NCBI RefSeq assembly: GCF_010994755.1
Contig: NZ_WHSB02000004.1
Location: 248,001-312,000, forward strand
Length of the DNA: 64,000 bases
Source: Shinella lacus
GTDB taxonomy: Bacteria; Pseudomonadota; Alphaproteobacteria; Rhizobiales; Rhizobiaceae
Direction: 5' to 3'
Shown: piece by piece, positions 16,568 to 24,523 of the stretch
How the letters are laid out: every line of letters begins with the position of its first letter
How positions within the stretch are numbered: the first letter of the stretch is position 1
Translations under genes and position numbers: made by a program
Notes under the pieces: model-generated
Told to the model about the DNA's origin: nothing
Database searches by the model: none
The model's input: the letters and a program-made list of their open reading frames with translations, nothing else

Positions 16568-17266
16568 TCAATACTCATCGTGCCGCTTCACCCATTCCAT
16601 CGGATAGCGCAGGCCGCCTTCGTCGCGGCCCTTCGGCACGAGGTCGAGGTAGTGATAGGCACCGTTCAGCATCTCGACCCCGCGCGCGTAGCAGGAATAG
16701 GTGTGGTACACCTCACCCGGCCCGCTCCTGTAAAAGACGCTGACGCCGACCATTTCCGACACCGTGACCGGACGAATCGCAAAATTGTAGACGGCGCGGC
16801 CCGCCGCGAGCTCTTCGGGCGTCGCCGACGCCTGGTAATCGAAGTTGAAATCGCTGGCGCCGGACGACACCCAGGGGAAATGCCAGCCCATGCGCTGCCG
16901 GTAGGCCTCGATCTGCGGCAGCGGCGCGCGCGAGATCGCCGTGAAGGTCACGTCGCGCTGAGCCAGATGGACCGGAATGCCGTCGAAATTGTCAGCCCAG
17001 AAGGAGCAGTGCTTGCAGCCCTCCTGCCAGTCCGGCCCGAGCATGAAATGATAGACGAGGAGCTGCGAGCGACCGCCGAACAGATCCTCCAGCGTCGCCA
17101 CGCCCTTCGGTCCCTCGAAACGATAGGGTTTCTCCACGCGTTCCCAGGGCATGGCCATGCGGCGGCGCGTCAGCGCCTCGCGCTGGCGGGAAAATTCCTT
17201 CTCGGCGGCGAGCAATTCCAGGCGGGCCGCCAACCAGTCCTCGTGCGAAACGACTTGATTGCGCAT
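16568..17266 (-). CDS. DUF899 family protein (thioredoxin-like fold)
   Basis: This 232-residue protein of the DUF899 family shows the family stretches SQLLVYHFMLGPDW, CKHCSFWADNFDG with its CxxC pair, and VFYRSGPGEVYHTYSCYARG. The fold is thioredoxin-like; the reaction is unknown, though redox or peroxide stress roles are often suggested. The ATG at 17266 has GGAG at good distance. It is transcribed away from the TPR/winged-helix gene 86 bases upstream, a pairing that suggests the regulator controls it. Confidence 0.85.
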   Translation of the reverse strand: MRNQVVSHEDWLAARLELLAAEKEFSRQREALTRRRMAMPWERVEKPYRFEGPKGVATLEDLFGGRSQLLVYHFMLGPDWQEGCKHCSFWADNFDGIPVHLAQRDVTFTAISRAPLPQIEAYRQRMGWHFPWVSSGASDFNFDYQASATPEELAAGRAVYNFAIRPVTVSEMVGVSVFYRSGPGEVYHTYSCYARGVEMLNGAYHYLDLVPKGRDEGGLRYPMEWVKRHDEY

Positions 17267-17352
17267 CGGGAAACTCCATTCTCCTGTTTCGGTGCGCCCA
17301 AAATAGGCGGGCAACACCGGAGCGCGGGAGTTACAAGTGTGACGGGAAAACC

Positions 17353-18573
17353 ATGGACTCGATGATCACAGCCGCCGCCCGGGCCCTTGCCACCGGCGAT
17401 CCGCTCGGCGCGCTGAACCGCGTGGCGTTACGTGACGACGCGCCCGCGCTGGCCCTGCGCGGCATCGCCATGGCGCAGCTCGGCGAGCTCGACCGCGCGA
17501 AAACCCTGCTGAAAAGTGCAGCCCGCGCCTTCGGCCCGCGGGAGGCCGTGGCGCGGGCGCGCTGCGTCGTCGCCGAGGCGGAAATCGCCCTCGTGTCGCG
17601 CGATCTCACCTGGCCGGTAAAGGCGCTCGCCGCAGCCGGCGCGACGCTCGCGGCCCACGGCGACCGCCTTAACGCCGCCCATGCCAGAACGCTCGCGATC
17701 CGCCGCCTGCTGCTGATCGGCCGGCTGGACGATGCCGCGGCCCTGCTCGCCGAGGTCGATCCGGCGACGCTTCCCCCGCCGCTGCGCACCGCGCACGAAC
17801 TGGCCGCCGCCGGCATCGCGATCCGCCGGCTGCGCACCACGATGGCCCGCGAGGCCTTCGCCCGCGCCGCAGACGCCGCCAGGCAGGCCCGCATCCCGGC
17901 CCTGATGGCGGAGGTGGAGGACGCCGCCGCCATCCTGCAAAAACCGGCCGCCCGCCTGATAACCCGCGGCGCGGAACGCCCGCTGCTTCCCGACGCCGTC
18001 GAAGCGCTGCTTGCAACGCAAACGCTCGTCGTCGACGCCTGCCGCCACGTCGTCCGCTGCGGGGAGCGGTCGATTTCGCTCGCCACCCGGCCGATCCTGT
18101 TTTCCCTGCTCAGGACGCTGGCCGAGGCCTGGCCCGATGATGCCGGCCGGAAAACGCTGCTCTTCAACGCCTTCCGCGCCAGGCATGCCGACGAATCCCA
18201 CCGCGCCCGGCTGCGTGTGGAAATGGGCCGGCTGCGCGCGGAGCTGGAGCCGCTGGCGGACATCACCGCCACAAAGGATGGTTTCCTGCTGGCGCCACGC
18301 GAGGACCGGCCGGTCGCCGTGCTCGCCCCGCCGCTGGACGAACCGCATGCCGAGGTGCTGGCGCTCTTCGCCGATGGCGAGGCCTGGTCGAGCTCCGCGC
18401 TTTCGATCGCGCTCGGCACCAGCGCGCGCACCGTGCAGCGCGCGCTCGAACAGCTTTCGGCCGCCGGAAAGGTGCAGGCGATCGGCGGCGGGCGCACCCG
18501 CCGCTGGCTCACGCCCACGGCCGGCGCTTTCTCGACACTCTTGTTACTCCCGGGTCCGCTGCCGGGCGATTAG
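17353..18573 (+). CDS. TPR-containing transcriptional regulator with C-terminal winged helix
   Basis: This 406-residue protein is almost all alpha-helical. The first 200 residues are Ala-rich helical repeats of TPR type (ALALRGIAMAQLGELDRAKT, ARTLAIRRLLLIGRLDDAAA). A middle domain follows, then a C-terminal HTH at about 335-385 (WSSSALSIALGTSARTVQRA) with a beta-wing (GKVQAIGGGRTRRWL). It is probably a cytoplasmic DNA-binding regulator that senses through the repeats. It is divergent from the DUF899 gene and 35 bases ahead of the beta-propeller gene. The ribosome site is weak, so the start is moderately sure. Confidence 0.75.
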   Translation: MDSMITAAARALATGDPLGALNRVALRDDAPALALRGIAMAQLGELDRAKTLLKSAARAFGPREAVARARCVVAEAEIALVSRDLTWPVKALAAAGATLAAHGDRLNAAHARTLAIRRLLLIGRLDDAAALLAEVDPATLPPPLRTAHELAAAGIAIRRLRTTMAREAFARAADAARQARIPALMAEVEDAAAILQKPAARLITRGAERPLLPDAVEALLATQTLVVDACRHVVRCGERSISLATRPILFSLLRTLAEAWPDDAGRKTLLFNAFRARHADESHRARLRVEMGRLRAELEPLADITATKDGFLLAPREDRPVAVLAPPLDEPHAEVLALFADGEAWSSSALSIALGTSARTVQRALEQLSAAGKVQAIGGGRTRRWLTPTAGAFSTLLLLPGPLPGD

Positions 18574-18608
18574 GATCGCATCATTCAACGATCCAAAGGA
18601 GACAGACG

Positions 18609-19241
18609 ATGACCACTTCCCAAGCAGATATCATCCGCGAATACGGCCCGTTCCCCGGCGTGGAGCAGGTCCATGGCGTCACCTATGACGGTAAAACCGT
18701 CTGGTTCGCCTCCGGCGACAAGGTCAATGCGGTGGACCCGGACGAGGGCACCGTGCTGCGCTCGATCGACATCGCCGCCCATGCCGGCACCGCCTATGAC
18801 GGCCGCCACCTCTTCCAGATCGCGGAAGACCGCATCCGCAAGATCGATCCCGCCTCCGGCGCGGTGCTCGCCACCATCCCCGCCCCCGGCGAAGGCGGCG
18901 ATTCCGGCCTCACCTGGGCGGAAGGCTCGCTCTGGGTCGGGCAATATCGCAGCAAGCAGATCCACCAGATCGATCCCGAGACCGGCGCCGTCCTCCGCGT
19001 CATCCAGAGCAACCGCATGGTGACCGGCGTCACCTGGGTGGATGGCGAATTGTGGCACGGCACCTGGGAGGGCGAGGAAAGCGACCTGCGCCGCCTGGAC
19101 CCGAAGACGGGCGCGGTGCTCGACACCATCGTCATGCCCGAGGGAACCGGCGTATCCGGCCTCGAATCCGACGGCGGCGACCGCTTCTTCTGCGGCGGCG
19201 GCCGAAGCGGAAAGATCCGCGCCGTCCGCCGGCCGCGCTGA
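18609..19241 (+). CDS. Beta-propeller (Vgb/YVTN-like) protein
   Basis: This 210-residue protein is built from repeats of the type VDPDEGTVLRSI, IDPASGAVLATI, IDPETGAVLRVI and LDPKTGAVLDTI, spaced about 45 residues apart: four to five propeller blades. There is no signal peptide, so it is predicted to be cytoplasmic. Such proteins resemble streptogramin lyase or quinoprotein-like propellers, but catalytic residues were not identified. AAAGGAG precedes the ATG. It probably shares a transcript with the upstream regulator. Confidence 0.8.
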   Translation: MTTSQADIIREYGPFPGVEQVHGVTYDGKTVWFASGDKVNAVDPDEGTVLRSIDIAAHAGTAYDGRHLFQIAEDRIRKIDPASGAVLATIPAPGEGGDSGLTWAEGSLWVGQYRSKQIHQIDPETGAVLRVIQSNRMVTGVTWVDGELWHGTWEGEESDLRRLDPKTGAVLDTIVMPEGTGVSGLESDGGDRFFCGGGRSGKIRAVRRPR

Positions 19242-19244
19242 CGC

Positions 19245-20105
19245 TTAAAGCCCGTGGGTGCCGTCGTAGCCGTTCACGGCCGGCGGCGCCCAGCCCTCCG
19301 GCAGGCCGGCGGGCTTGTAGATCTCAACGACCATTGGATAGCACTTCGCCGTGTCGGAGGAATGCTGCGCCGAGCAATCCCCGCCCGGGCAGGCCGACAT
19401 GCAGCCAAGCAGATCGATCTCCGCAAAGAACTCCAGATAATCCCCCGGCCGCACCGGGCTCGCCTTCATGAAATACTGTCCCGTATCGCGCGTGAAGCCC
19501 GTGCACATGAAGACGTTCAGGACGTCATGCACATAGCTCTCCGCCTCGCGCAGTGCCATGCCCGTCTTCGCCGCGAAGGCGCGCGTCAGGTTCGAGTGGC
19601 AGCAGTGATGATACTGCCCGCCATGGCTCAGGAGATTGTGCGTATAGGGATCGCAGCGCGTGCCGATGACATCATGCACCGCCCCGCCGAACTCGTCGAA
19701 ACCGTACCAGTCCAGCGTGTCATGCGTGATGGTGGCGATCGGCCGAAGATAGGGGAAATTGGAAAACAGCTGGTCGCCAAGCCCGACATGCGTGCCGTTC
19801 AGCGCCCGTGTCTTGCCCGTATAAAGCCGCTCCTTCAGATCCTTCGCATTGAACAGGTTGAGATCGCCGACCTGCGCCCCTTCGCTGCAAACGATCCGGC
19901 AAAAATACCCCGCCGGCACCGCCCACGTCGCCGCCTCGCGCGGCGGCACGACGACGGTCTCGACCAGCGTAAGACCATCCCTCAGCGCCCGATAGCTCGC
20001 AAGATCGGGCCGCGGCAACGTCTCTACCGGATAACAAACCACCGGAGCGATTGCCTTGCGCGCCACGGCATCGGCGGGCTGCGCGGTTATCGGATTAGGC
20101 TTCAT
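19245..20105 (-). CDS. DUF1989 (urea carboxylase-associated) family protein
   Basis: This 286-residue protein has the DUF1989 pattern: FCRIVCSEGAQVGDLNLFNA, HDVIGTRCDPYTHNLLS, HHCCHSNLTRAF and a C-terminal CPGGDCSAQHS. The Cys/His clusters suggest a bound metal. Relatives next to urea carboxylase have been identified as the two subunits of a carboxyguanidine deiminase in guanidine breakdown. This one stands alone, without carboxylase or allophanate hydrolase nearby, so its substrate is open. GGAGGGAG precedes the ATG at 20105. An inverted repeat lies about 45-75 bases upstream. Confidence 0.85.
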   Translation of the reverse strand: MKPNPITAQPADAVARKAIAPVVCYPVETLPRPDLASYRALRDGLTLVETVVVPPREAATWAVPAGYFCRIVCSEGAQVGDLNLFNAKDLKERLYTGKTRALNGTHVGLGDQLFSNFPYLRPIATITHDTLDWYGFDEFGGAVHDVIGTRCDPYTHNLLSHGGQYHHCCHSNLTRAFAAKTGMALREAESYVHDVLNVFMCTGFTRDTGQYFMKASPVRPGDYLEFFAEIDLLGCMSACPGGDCSAQHSSDTAKCYPMVVEIYKPAGLPEGWAPPAVNGYDGTHGL

Positions 20106-20150
20106 GAAACTCCCTCCTCCTTACGGCGGCGCAAAACGCCGATCGCAATC

Positions 20151-20182
20151 TTGTTGAATAACATTACTACGATTGTTCAACA
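20151..20182. promoter_or_regulatory. Inverted repeat upstream of the DUF1989 gene
   Basis: TGTTGAA (20152-20158) and TTCAACA (20176-20182) are perfect inverted copies with a 17-base spacer. The same bases can be read as a direct repeat, TTGTTGAA and TTGTTCAA, 22 bases apart. The position 46-77 bases before the start codon fits an operator or activator site. The regulator is unknown. Confidence 0.4.
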
Positions 20183-20447
20183 GAATGCAATATGAGCCTG
20201 CGCGCCATCTGGCTGCGCCGGAGAGCGGCAGCACCGTTATTGTCTGGCGCCGAAATCGGCTTTTAACGGCTGGATATCATTGGTGATTATCCGATTTTCT
20301 ATTGACCCAAATTTGGCTGGATTCGCCCGAAGGTTTTCGCCACCAACTGATTGCCAAAGCACCGGAAGAACCCGAAGACGGAGGTTCACGGACGATAACG
20401 CCGCTAAAAGAGACCGCGCCTTGGCGGCAACGAAGGGAGACGGGCAG

Positions 20448-21008
20448 TTGGCTAAGCATGAAATCGCGCAGGTGATCAGGGGCATGGTCGATACCAAGAC
20501 ACGCCGGTCCAACCTTTTCCATTACTCAACGACAGCATATTCCGCCAATGAAACGGGCTTTTACCTGCTTGTCGAAGAATATCGCAAAACGGGAAGTAAA
20601 GGACAGGCGAGCTTCCTCCGTGACACCTACCTCAAAGGCGTTGTCGTGAAAGGCCTGGAAAAGGTCACCGGGCAGATAAACCTTGACCGCCGCGACAAGA
20701 CCGATGACCTCATAAACAAGATATCGTCCCAAGTGGATGGCGTCGGCCTATCGATGATGGACAAGATCAGGGACAACGGCCTCCTCAAAGCGATAGAACT
20801 TAAGATGGGCAATACTGCGATCGATACAACATTGTTCGACGACGCCCAGGAAGAGGCAGCGGCAAACATCTACAGAAGCCTTGAAAATTACAGCTTCCAA
20901 CTGGACAAGAAATACCAGCCAAAGCCGGACTGCCAGGCGCAAGTCGCGAAATTTCGCCAAAAGCTCATTCTCCTGAAATTCGACATGTTCGCGCTGGGAA
21001 TGTGGTAG
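20448..21008 (+). CDS. RGS-like (regulator of G-protein signalling) domain protein
   Basis: This 186-residue protein, from a TTG start with GGGAG eight bases upstream, resembles the eukaryotic RGS fold. YSANETGFYLLVEEYRKT (31-48) lines up with the helix containing EEN and EEYKK in RGS4. INLD (77-80) lines up with its VNLD, and LFDDAQEEAAANIY then LENYSFQL (129-151) with FDEAQ, IFNLM and DSYRRFL. The Asn residues at 34 and 78 correspond to RGS4 Asn88 and Asn128, which contact the G-alpha protein. An insertion of about 35 residues (94-127) separates the last helices. There is no signal peptide. GC content is lower than in neighbouring genes, suggesting transfer. The role in a bacterium is unknown, and other starts are possible. 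Confidence 0.6.
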   Translation: MAKHEIAQVIRGMVDTKTRRSNLFHYSTTAYSANETGFYLLVEEYRKTGSKGQASFLRDTYLKGVVVKGLEKVTGQINLDRRDKTDDLINKISSQVDGVGLSMMDKIRDNGLLKAIELKMGNTAIDTTLFDDAQEEAAANIYRSLENYSFQLDKKYQPKPDCQAQVAKFRQKLILLKFDMFALGMW

Positions 21009-21035
21009 TCGGCCGGCCCAGAAATATTCCTGCCG

Positions 21036-21935
21036 TCAAGCAGGTCGCTCGCCGTGAAACAGTGGCCGTAGCGCCTGGAATTCCTTTGCAAGGAATTCAG
21101 ATAGAACCCTGATGCGCCTAGTGTGGCGCAGTTCGCTATGCGTCAGGAACCAAAGATCGCTCGAGAGTTCGTCAATAGGTTCGCCCACCCGGGTGAGCCT
21201 CGGGTCGAGGTCCGCCAGATAGCAGGGCAGGATGCCGGAGCCGATGCCGCTGGCGACGGCTTCGGTGAGCGTATAGAGGCTGTTGACCTGAAGTGCGGCG
21301 CCGGAATACCGGCCGGTGTCCTTCAGCCATCGCGCCGAGGCCAGATGGGCGAGCTCGGCGTTGGGGACAACCCAGGCCTTGTCGTCAGCCATGCCATCAC
21401 CGTCTCCACTGCTGCGGTAAACCGAAACGGCGATCCGGCAGAGCTTCCGACCGACAAGGCTTTCGGGCGGTTCGCCGCCGGCGCGTAGCGCGGCATCGAC
21501 TTCCCGCTGGCGCAGATCCGACATGCTTACGCTTGAGCGCAAATCAAGCAAGATGGCAGGATGTTCCGACCCGAAGCGCCGGATCAACGGCATCAAGGGG
21601 CCTGCCACAAGGGTATCCACGGTCGCCAACCGGACTGTCCCAGCCGCGTCGGAATTCTCGTTGCCGACACGCGCCTCGAGCGCACCGATATCCTCATCGA
21701 TACGTTCGGCCAAGGCGGCAGCCTCTCTCCCGGCGGCGGTGAGAGACACACCGGTCGTGTCACGATGAAAGACCAGGGTTCCCAGCCGCTCCTCCACCGC
21801 CCTGGCGTGGCGAAACACTGTGGGCGTGCTCACCCCGAGCCGCACGGCGGCACCCGCAAATGAGCCCGACCGCGCCACAGCGAGGATCAGGCTCAGATCA
21901 TTCCATTGAAGTCGCTGCTGCACGAAATCCGGCAT
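21036..21935 (-). CDS. LysR-family transcriptional regulator
   Basis: This 299-residue regulator has an N-terminal winged helix-turn-helix (about 11-70: LILAVARSGSFAGAAVRLGV, STPTVFRHARAVEERLG) and a periplasmic-binding-protein-like effector domain (about 95-295). It is divergent from the cupin/VOC pair, with 67 bases between the two start codons, the typical layout of a LysR regulator controlling its neighbour. The effector is unknown. Confidence 0.9.
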   Translation of the reverse strand: MPDFVQQRLQWNDLSLILAVARSGSFAGAAVRLGVSTPTVFRHARAVEERLGTLVFHRDTTGVSLTAAGREAAALAERIDEDIGALEARVGNENSDAAGTVRLATVDTLVAGPLMPLIRRFGSEHPAILLDLRSSVSMSDLRQREVDAALRAGGEPPESLVGRKLCRIAVSVYRSSGDGDGMADDKAWVVPNAELAHLASARWLKDTGRYSGAALQVNSLYTLTEAVASGIGSGILPCYLADLDPRLTRVGEPIDELSSDLWFLTHSELRHTRRIRVLSEFLAKEFQALRPLFHGERPA

Positions 21936-22002
21936 TTCATTTTTGCCACTACCCGAATTCCACTTTTAGCGGCAAATCTCCTTTCAAGCAATGGAGACTG
22001 TC

Positions 22003-22335
22003 ATGGCGACCAACAGCATCAAATGGACAGACGGTGCGACATCCTGGGACGGCGAGTTTCAGGGCGGCGGCTTTGGATCCGGCGTGTCGATCATATTCAC
22101 CCGGCTCGACAGACCGGGCGGAGGGCCGGCACTCCACCGTCATCCCTATTCGGAGACTTTTCTCGTCCGGAAGGGAGTGGTGCGTTTCACGGTCGGCACA
22201 CAGAGCCTGGACGCTGTAGCGGGGGAGATCGTTGTGGTCGCCCCGGATACGCCTCACCGGTTCACAGGCGTCAGTGACGAGGTCGAGATGATCGACATCC
22301 ACGCCAGCCGCCGGTTCATCACGGAGTGGCTGTAG
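22003..22335 (+). CDS. Small cupin-domain protein
   Basis: This 110-residue single-domain beta-barrel carries cupin motif 1, ALHRHPYSETFLVRKG, and motif 2, PDTPHRF. The His and Glu ligands indicate one bound divalent metal. The ATG at 22003 has GGAG seven bases upstream, better than the ATG at 21991. Family members range from dioxygenases to isomerases and sensors, so no reaction is proposed. It is probably controlled by the divergent LysR protein and co-transcribed with the VOC gene. Confidence 0.85.
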   Translation: MATNSIKWTDGATSWDGEFQGGGFGSGVSIIFTRLDRPGGGPALHRHPYSETFLVRKGVVRFTVGTQSLDAVAGEIVVVAPDTPHRFTGVSDEVEMIDIHASRRFITEWL

Positions 22336-22404
22336 CCACGGCCGACAAGCAACCCGCGCCGCCACTTCAGCGCGCATAAAAATTCAACCAAAGGAGAATA
22401 GGCA

Positions 22405-22824
22405 ATGCCAAAGATGATTTTCGTCAACCTGCCGGTAAAGGATCTGGCTGCCGCAACCCGCTTCTACGAGGCGATCGGCTGCCGGAAAAACGCCCAGTTC
22501 AGTGATGAACAGGCGTCCAGCATGGTTTGGTCAGATGACATCACATTTCAGTTGTTGTCGCGCGACTATTTTTCGACCTTCACCCCGAAGCCGGTCGCTG
22601 ATGCGCATGCAAGCTGCCAAGTGCTGATCGCGCTCAGCCATGACAGCAGGGAGCATGTCGACGCGATCGCCGATGCGGGCGCAGTAGCGGGCGGCAAGGC
22701 CGATATTCGCGAGCCGCTGGACATGGGCTTCCTCTACAACCGCGCCGTCGAAGATCCCGACGGCCACGTCTTGGAGCTAGCCTGGATGGATATGAGCCAA
22801 GCAGGCGAAATGGCGGGCGTATAG
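22405..22824 (+). CDS. VOC-superfamily (glyoxalase-like) protein
   Basis: This 139-residue protein has the vicinal oxygen chelate fold: KMIFVNLPVKDLAAATRFYEAIG at the start and AVEDPDGHVLELAWMD near the end, where the Glu is a typical metal ligand. It resembles the uncharacterised lactoylglutathione-lyase-like group rather than true glyoxalase I. It follows the cupin gene by 69 bases with AAAGGAG before its ATG. Confidence 0.87.
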   Translation: MPKMIFVNLPVKDLAAATRFYEAIGCRKNAQFSDEQASSMVWSDDITFQLLSRDYFSTFTPKPVADAHASCQVLIALSHDSREHVDAIADAGAVAGGKADIREPLDMGFLYNRAVEDPDGHVLELAWMDMSQAGEMAGV

Positions 22825-23392
22825 ATTAGCTAGCACGCCTCCCAATAAGGCCGGATGTCACCGCTCGACCGAGAGCCGTATTGGATGTTGTCTGACACGG
22901 GTATCCGGAATTCTAGGAATATATGGGAAGTCGGCGGATTATCTGAAAAAGCGTCGGAAGTTCAGCGGCTTGGCGCGAGGGGCCGCATTCCGGGGCGCGG
23001 CGCGGTTTGTCAGCGGATTGCGCGCTGGCGGCCTGCCGGCGTGGCCAAACGGCAGAGGATCGCGGGCGGCCTCAAGCGGGCTTCAGAAAACCCCCGGACG
23101 CCTTTAACGCGGCTTCAAACCATTGAAAATATTCGATGGAGCCGCCTTTAAGGCAGAGCGCTGTTTTCAGCTATCAGGGCTCCAACTCGGCTGAAAAATC
23201 AAATCCAAGAATGAAGTCCCTTCACTCCTGCCGGGAAACGTTGGAAATCCGGCTCCTCTACGCGGGAAGCGGCAATTTTCAAGAATGAAGTGCGGTGCGG
23301 GTTCGGGTGCAAAAAGCGGACACACATTCGCCCTGCAGGTCGCTCGACGAGGCCCGATCGCCTTTGCCCGAAAACCGGTTGGAAGGCAATAA
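22825..23392. other. Gene-poor interval between host genes and prophage
   Basis: I find no supported gene here. A plus-strand open frame near 22855-23151 has poor composition and no ribosome site. The stretch next to the prophage contains short translatable pieces interrupted by stops and may be decayed mobile DNA that continues into the Ash-like remnant. Confidence 0.4.
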
Positions 23393-23680
23393 TCCGTTTG
23401 CTCGCGCGCGGGGCGGGCAACTATAACGGTAGCGGGCTTGAACACCCTGACTTCACATAGGCGCGCCGCCATAGCGGCAGCCGAACACATGCGCAGCCTG
23501 GCGGCTGGCGCATTCGCCGTGGCCTTTTCGGCCGGGGGCGATGTGCCATGTCCAAGCTCCGGCTAAAAGCGCATCGGCGTGTCTGTGAAGCGCGTGTTCA
23601 ACCCCCGGCTCCGGCGCCGACTGCCGGTACCGTGGCGACCGGAATTTACCATCATTGCACTTACAGCAGGGATTGTTTGA
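23393..23680 (+). pseudogene. Degraded Ash/Icd-like phage protein remnant
   Basis: Read in one frame from 23393, the sequence gives RAGRATITVAGLNTLTSHRR, then HMRSLAAGAFAVAFSAGGD. It stops at TAA (23564-23566) and continues in the same frame to TGA at 23678-23680. This is the style of the short Ash or Icd-like proteins found in phages and islands. A stop also directly precedes it (23390-23392), and there is no start with a ribosome site, so I call it a relic. The family assignment is from memory of the pattern and is tentative. Confidence 0.3.
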
Positions 23681-23693
23681 ACCGCCGCCACTC

Positions 23694-23721
23694 AACCACT
23701 AGCTTTTAGGCTGTAGTGGTT
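23694..23721. repeat. Inverted repeat at the probable left boundary of the prophage
   Basis: AACCACTA (23694-23701) and TAGTGGTT (23714-23721) are perfect inverted copies around a 12-base loop. To the right, TTTGCGCTGTTT and GGTTGTGCTTTG look like imperfect repeats that a transposase could bind. The phage repressor operon ends here, so the left end of the element is probably within some tens of bases. The exact end needs the right terminus for comparison. Confidence 0.35.
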
Positions 23722-23905
23722 TGCGCTGTTTGGGGTTGTGCTTTGATTTAAGGCGTGTGGGGGCGGCCATCCCGGGGCCGAGGGAGTTGGGACTTTCTCT
23801 TCCGGGCTCGAAAAACATCTTCGACAGTAGCACCTGGTACGCGTTTCCGGGCGCCGTCGATCCTGCGTCTTTCTTCCGCTGCTCGTCGCTCATCTCGACG
23901 ATCAT
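23699..23905 (-). CDS. Small hypothetical protein downstream of the repressor
   Basis: This 68-residue frame starts with an ATG overlapping the repressor stop (ATGA) and begins MIVEMSDEQRKKDAGS. The last 25 residues are basic and low-complexity. Its end coincides with the probable left end of the phage, so the stop could lie in host DNA. Translational coupling to the repressor favours a real gene, but the composition is weak. No function is proposed. Confidence 0.4.
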   Translation of the reverse strand: MIVEMSDEQRKKDAGSTAPGNAYQVLLSKMFFEPGRESPNSLGPGMAAPTRLKSKHNPKQRKPLQPKS

Positions 23906-24429
23906 GAGGCCTCGCGTTTCCTCGAGCCGGGTTCGAGACTTGCCTCATACAATTCCCGTTTCAGCTTTGCAGTTTCCGCAGCCAGTATCCCATCCACCTC
24001 ATCAGGCCCAGCCTTCGGGTCGAGGGCTTCGATGACGTCGTCGAAGATGCTGCGCACCATCGTCGCGAGCGTTCTCGGAGGAAGCGTGATGTTCGCATTT
24101 TGGTGTTCTTCTTGGACCATGTCGCTGATCCGGATGAATATCTCATCTTCCACTGCCGCGCTTAGCCATGTGACGGCGCTTCTTGGGCCAAGCCCGGTCA
24201 GAATCCATCCTGGGTTAACACCGACCTTTCCGAAATTCAGCAACGTCTCGCCGCTGGGCGTGCCCTCATCTCGCTCCATTTTCTGCCAGGCCCGGAGAGA
24301 TACGCTCATCCTATCAGCGATGGCCTGCTGACTTAGCTCAAGATCCTCACGCACTTTTTTAGCACGCGATCCGATCGTTTCCGTGTTTGGCTTTTCCTTC
24401 ATAGAAGCCAGCACATTTGTGCTTGTCAT
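23902..24429 (-). CDS. Phage repressor, XRE/Cro-CI-type helix-turn-helix
   Basis: This protein of up to 175 residues has an HTH at about 24-60 (REDLELSQQAIADRMSVSLRAWQKMERDEGTPS). No LexA-type protease motif is seen, unlike lambda CI. It is transcribed away from the Ner-like gene and two operator-like palindromes lie at and just before its start, consistent with the lysogeny repressor that shuts off the early promoter and regulates itself. A second ATG at 24402 (MKEKPNTE) is an alternative start; neither has a well-placed ribosome site. Confidence 0.82.
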   Translation of the reverse strand: MTSTNVLASMKEKPNTETIGSRAKKVREDLELSQQAIADRMSVSLRAWQKMERDEGTPSGETLLNFGKVGVNPGWILTGLGPRSAVTWLSAAVEDEIFIRISDMVQEEHQNANITLPPRTLATMVRSIFDDVIEALDPKAGPDEVDGILAAETAKLKRELYEASLEPGSRKREAS

Positions 24430-24451
24430 AAAGCATAAATGTGCTTATCCT
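24410..24451 (+). promoter_or_regulatory. Early promoter overlapped by two repressor operators
   Basis: TTGTCA (24423-24428), a 17-base spacer and TATCCT (24446-24451) form a good sigma-70-type promoter directed at the Ner-like gene. Two related palindromes lie over it: AGCACATTTGTGCT (24410-24423) and AGCATAAATGTGCT (24432-24445). Their centres are 22 bases apart, two helical turns. The first lies at or just before the repressor start, so one protein could control both directions. Confidence 0.65.
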
Positions 24452-24523
24452 TTCTGTGTTCGCAGATTTCAACACCCCAAAAAAGGAGGCCGGCCAGGGC
24501 CTCCCTTCTGGAAGGATCATTTT

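Noticed and set aside
15671-17365. 564-codon plus-strand frame opposite the MFS and DUF899 genes
   Set aside because: Explained by GC bias; crosses the start regions of two good minus-strand genes.
22855-23151. 98-codon plus-strand frame after the VOC gene
   Set aside because: No ribosome site and poor composition; better described as gene-poor DNA.
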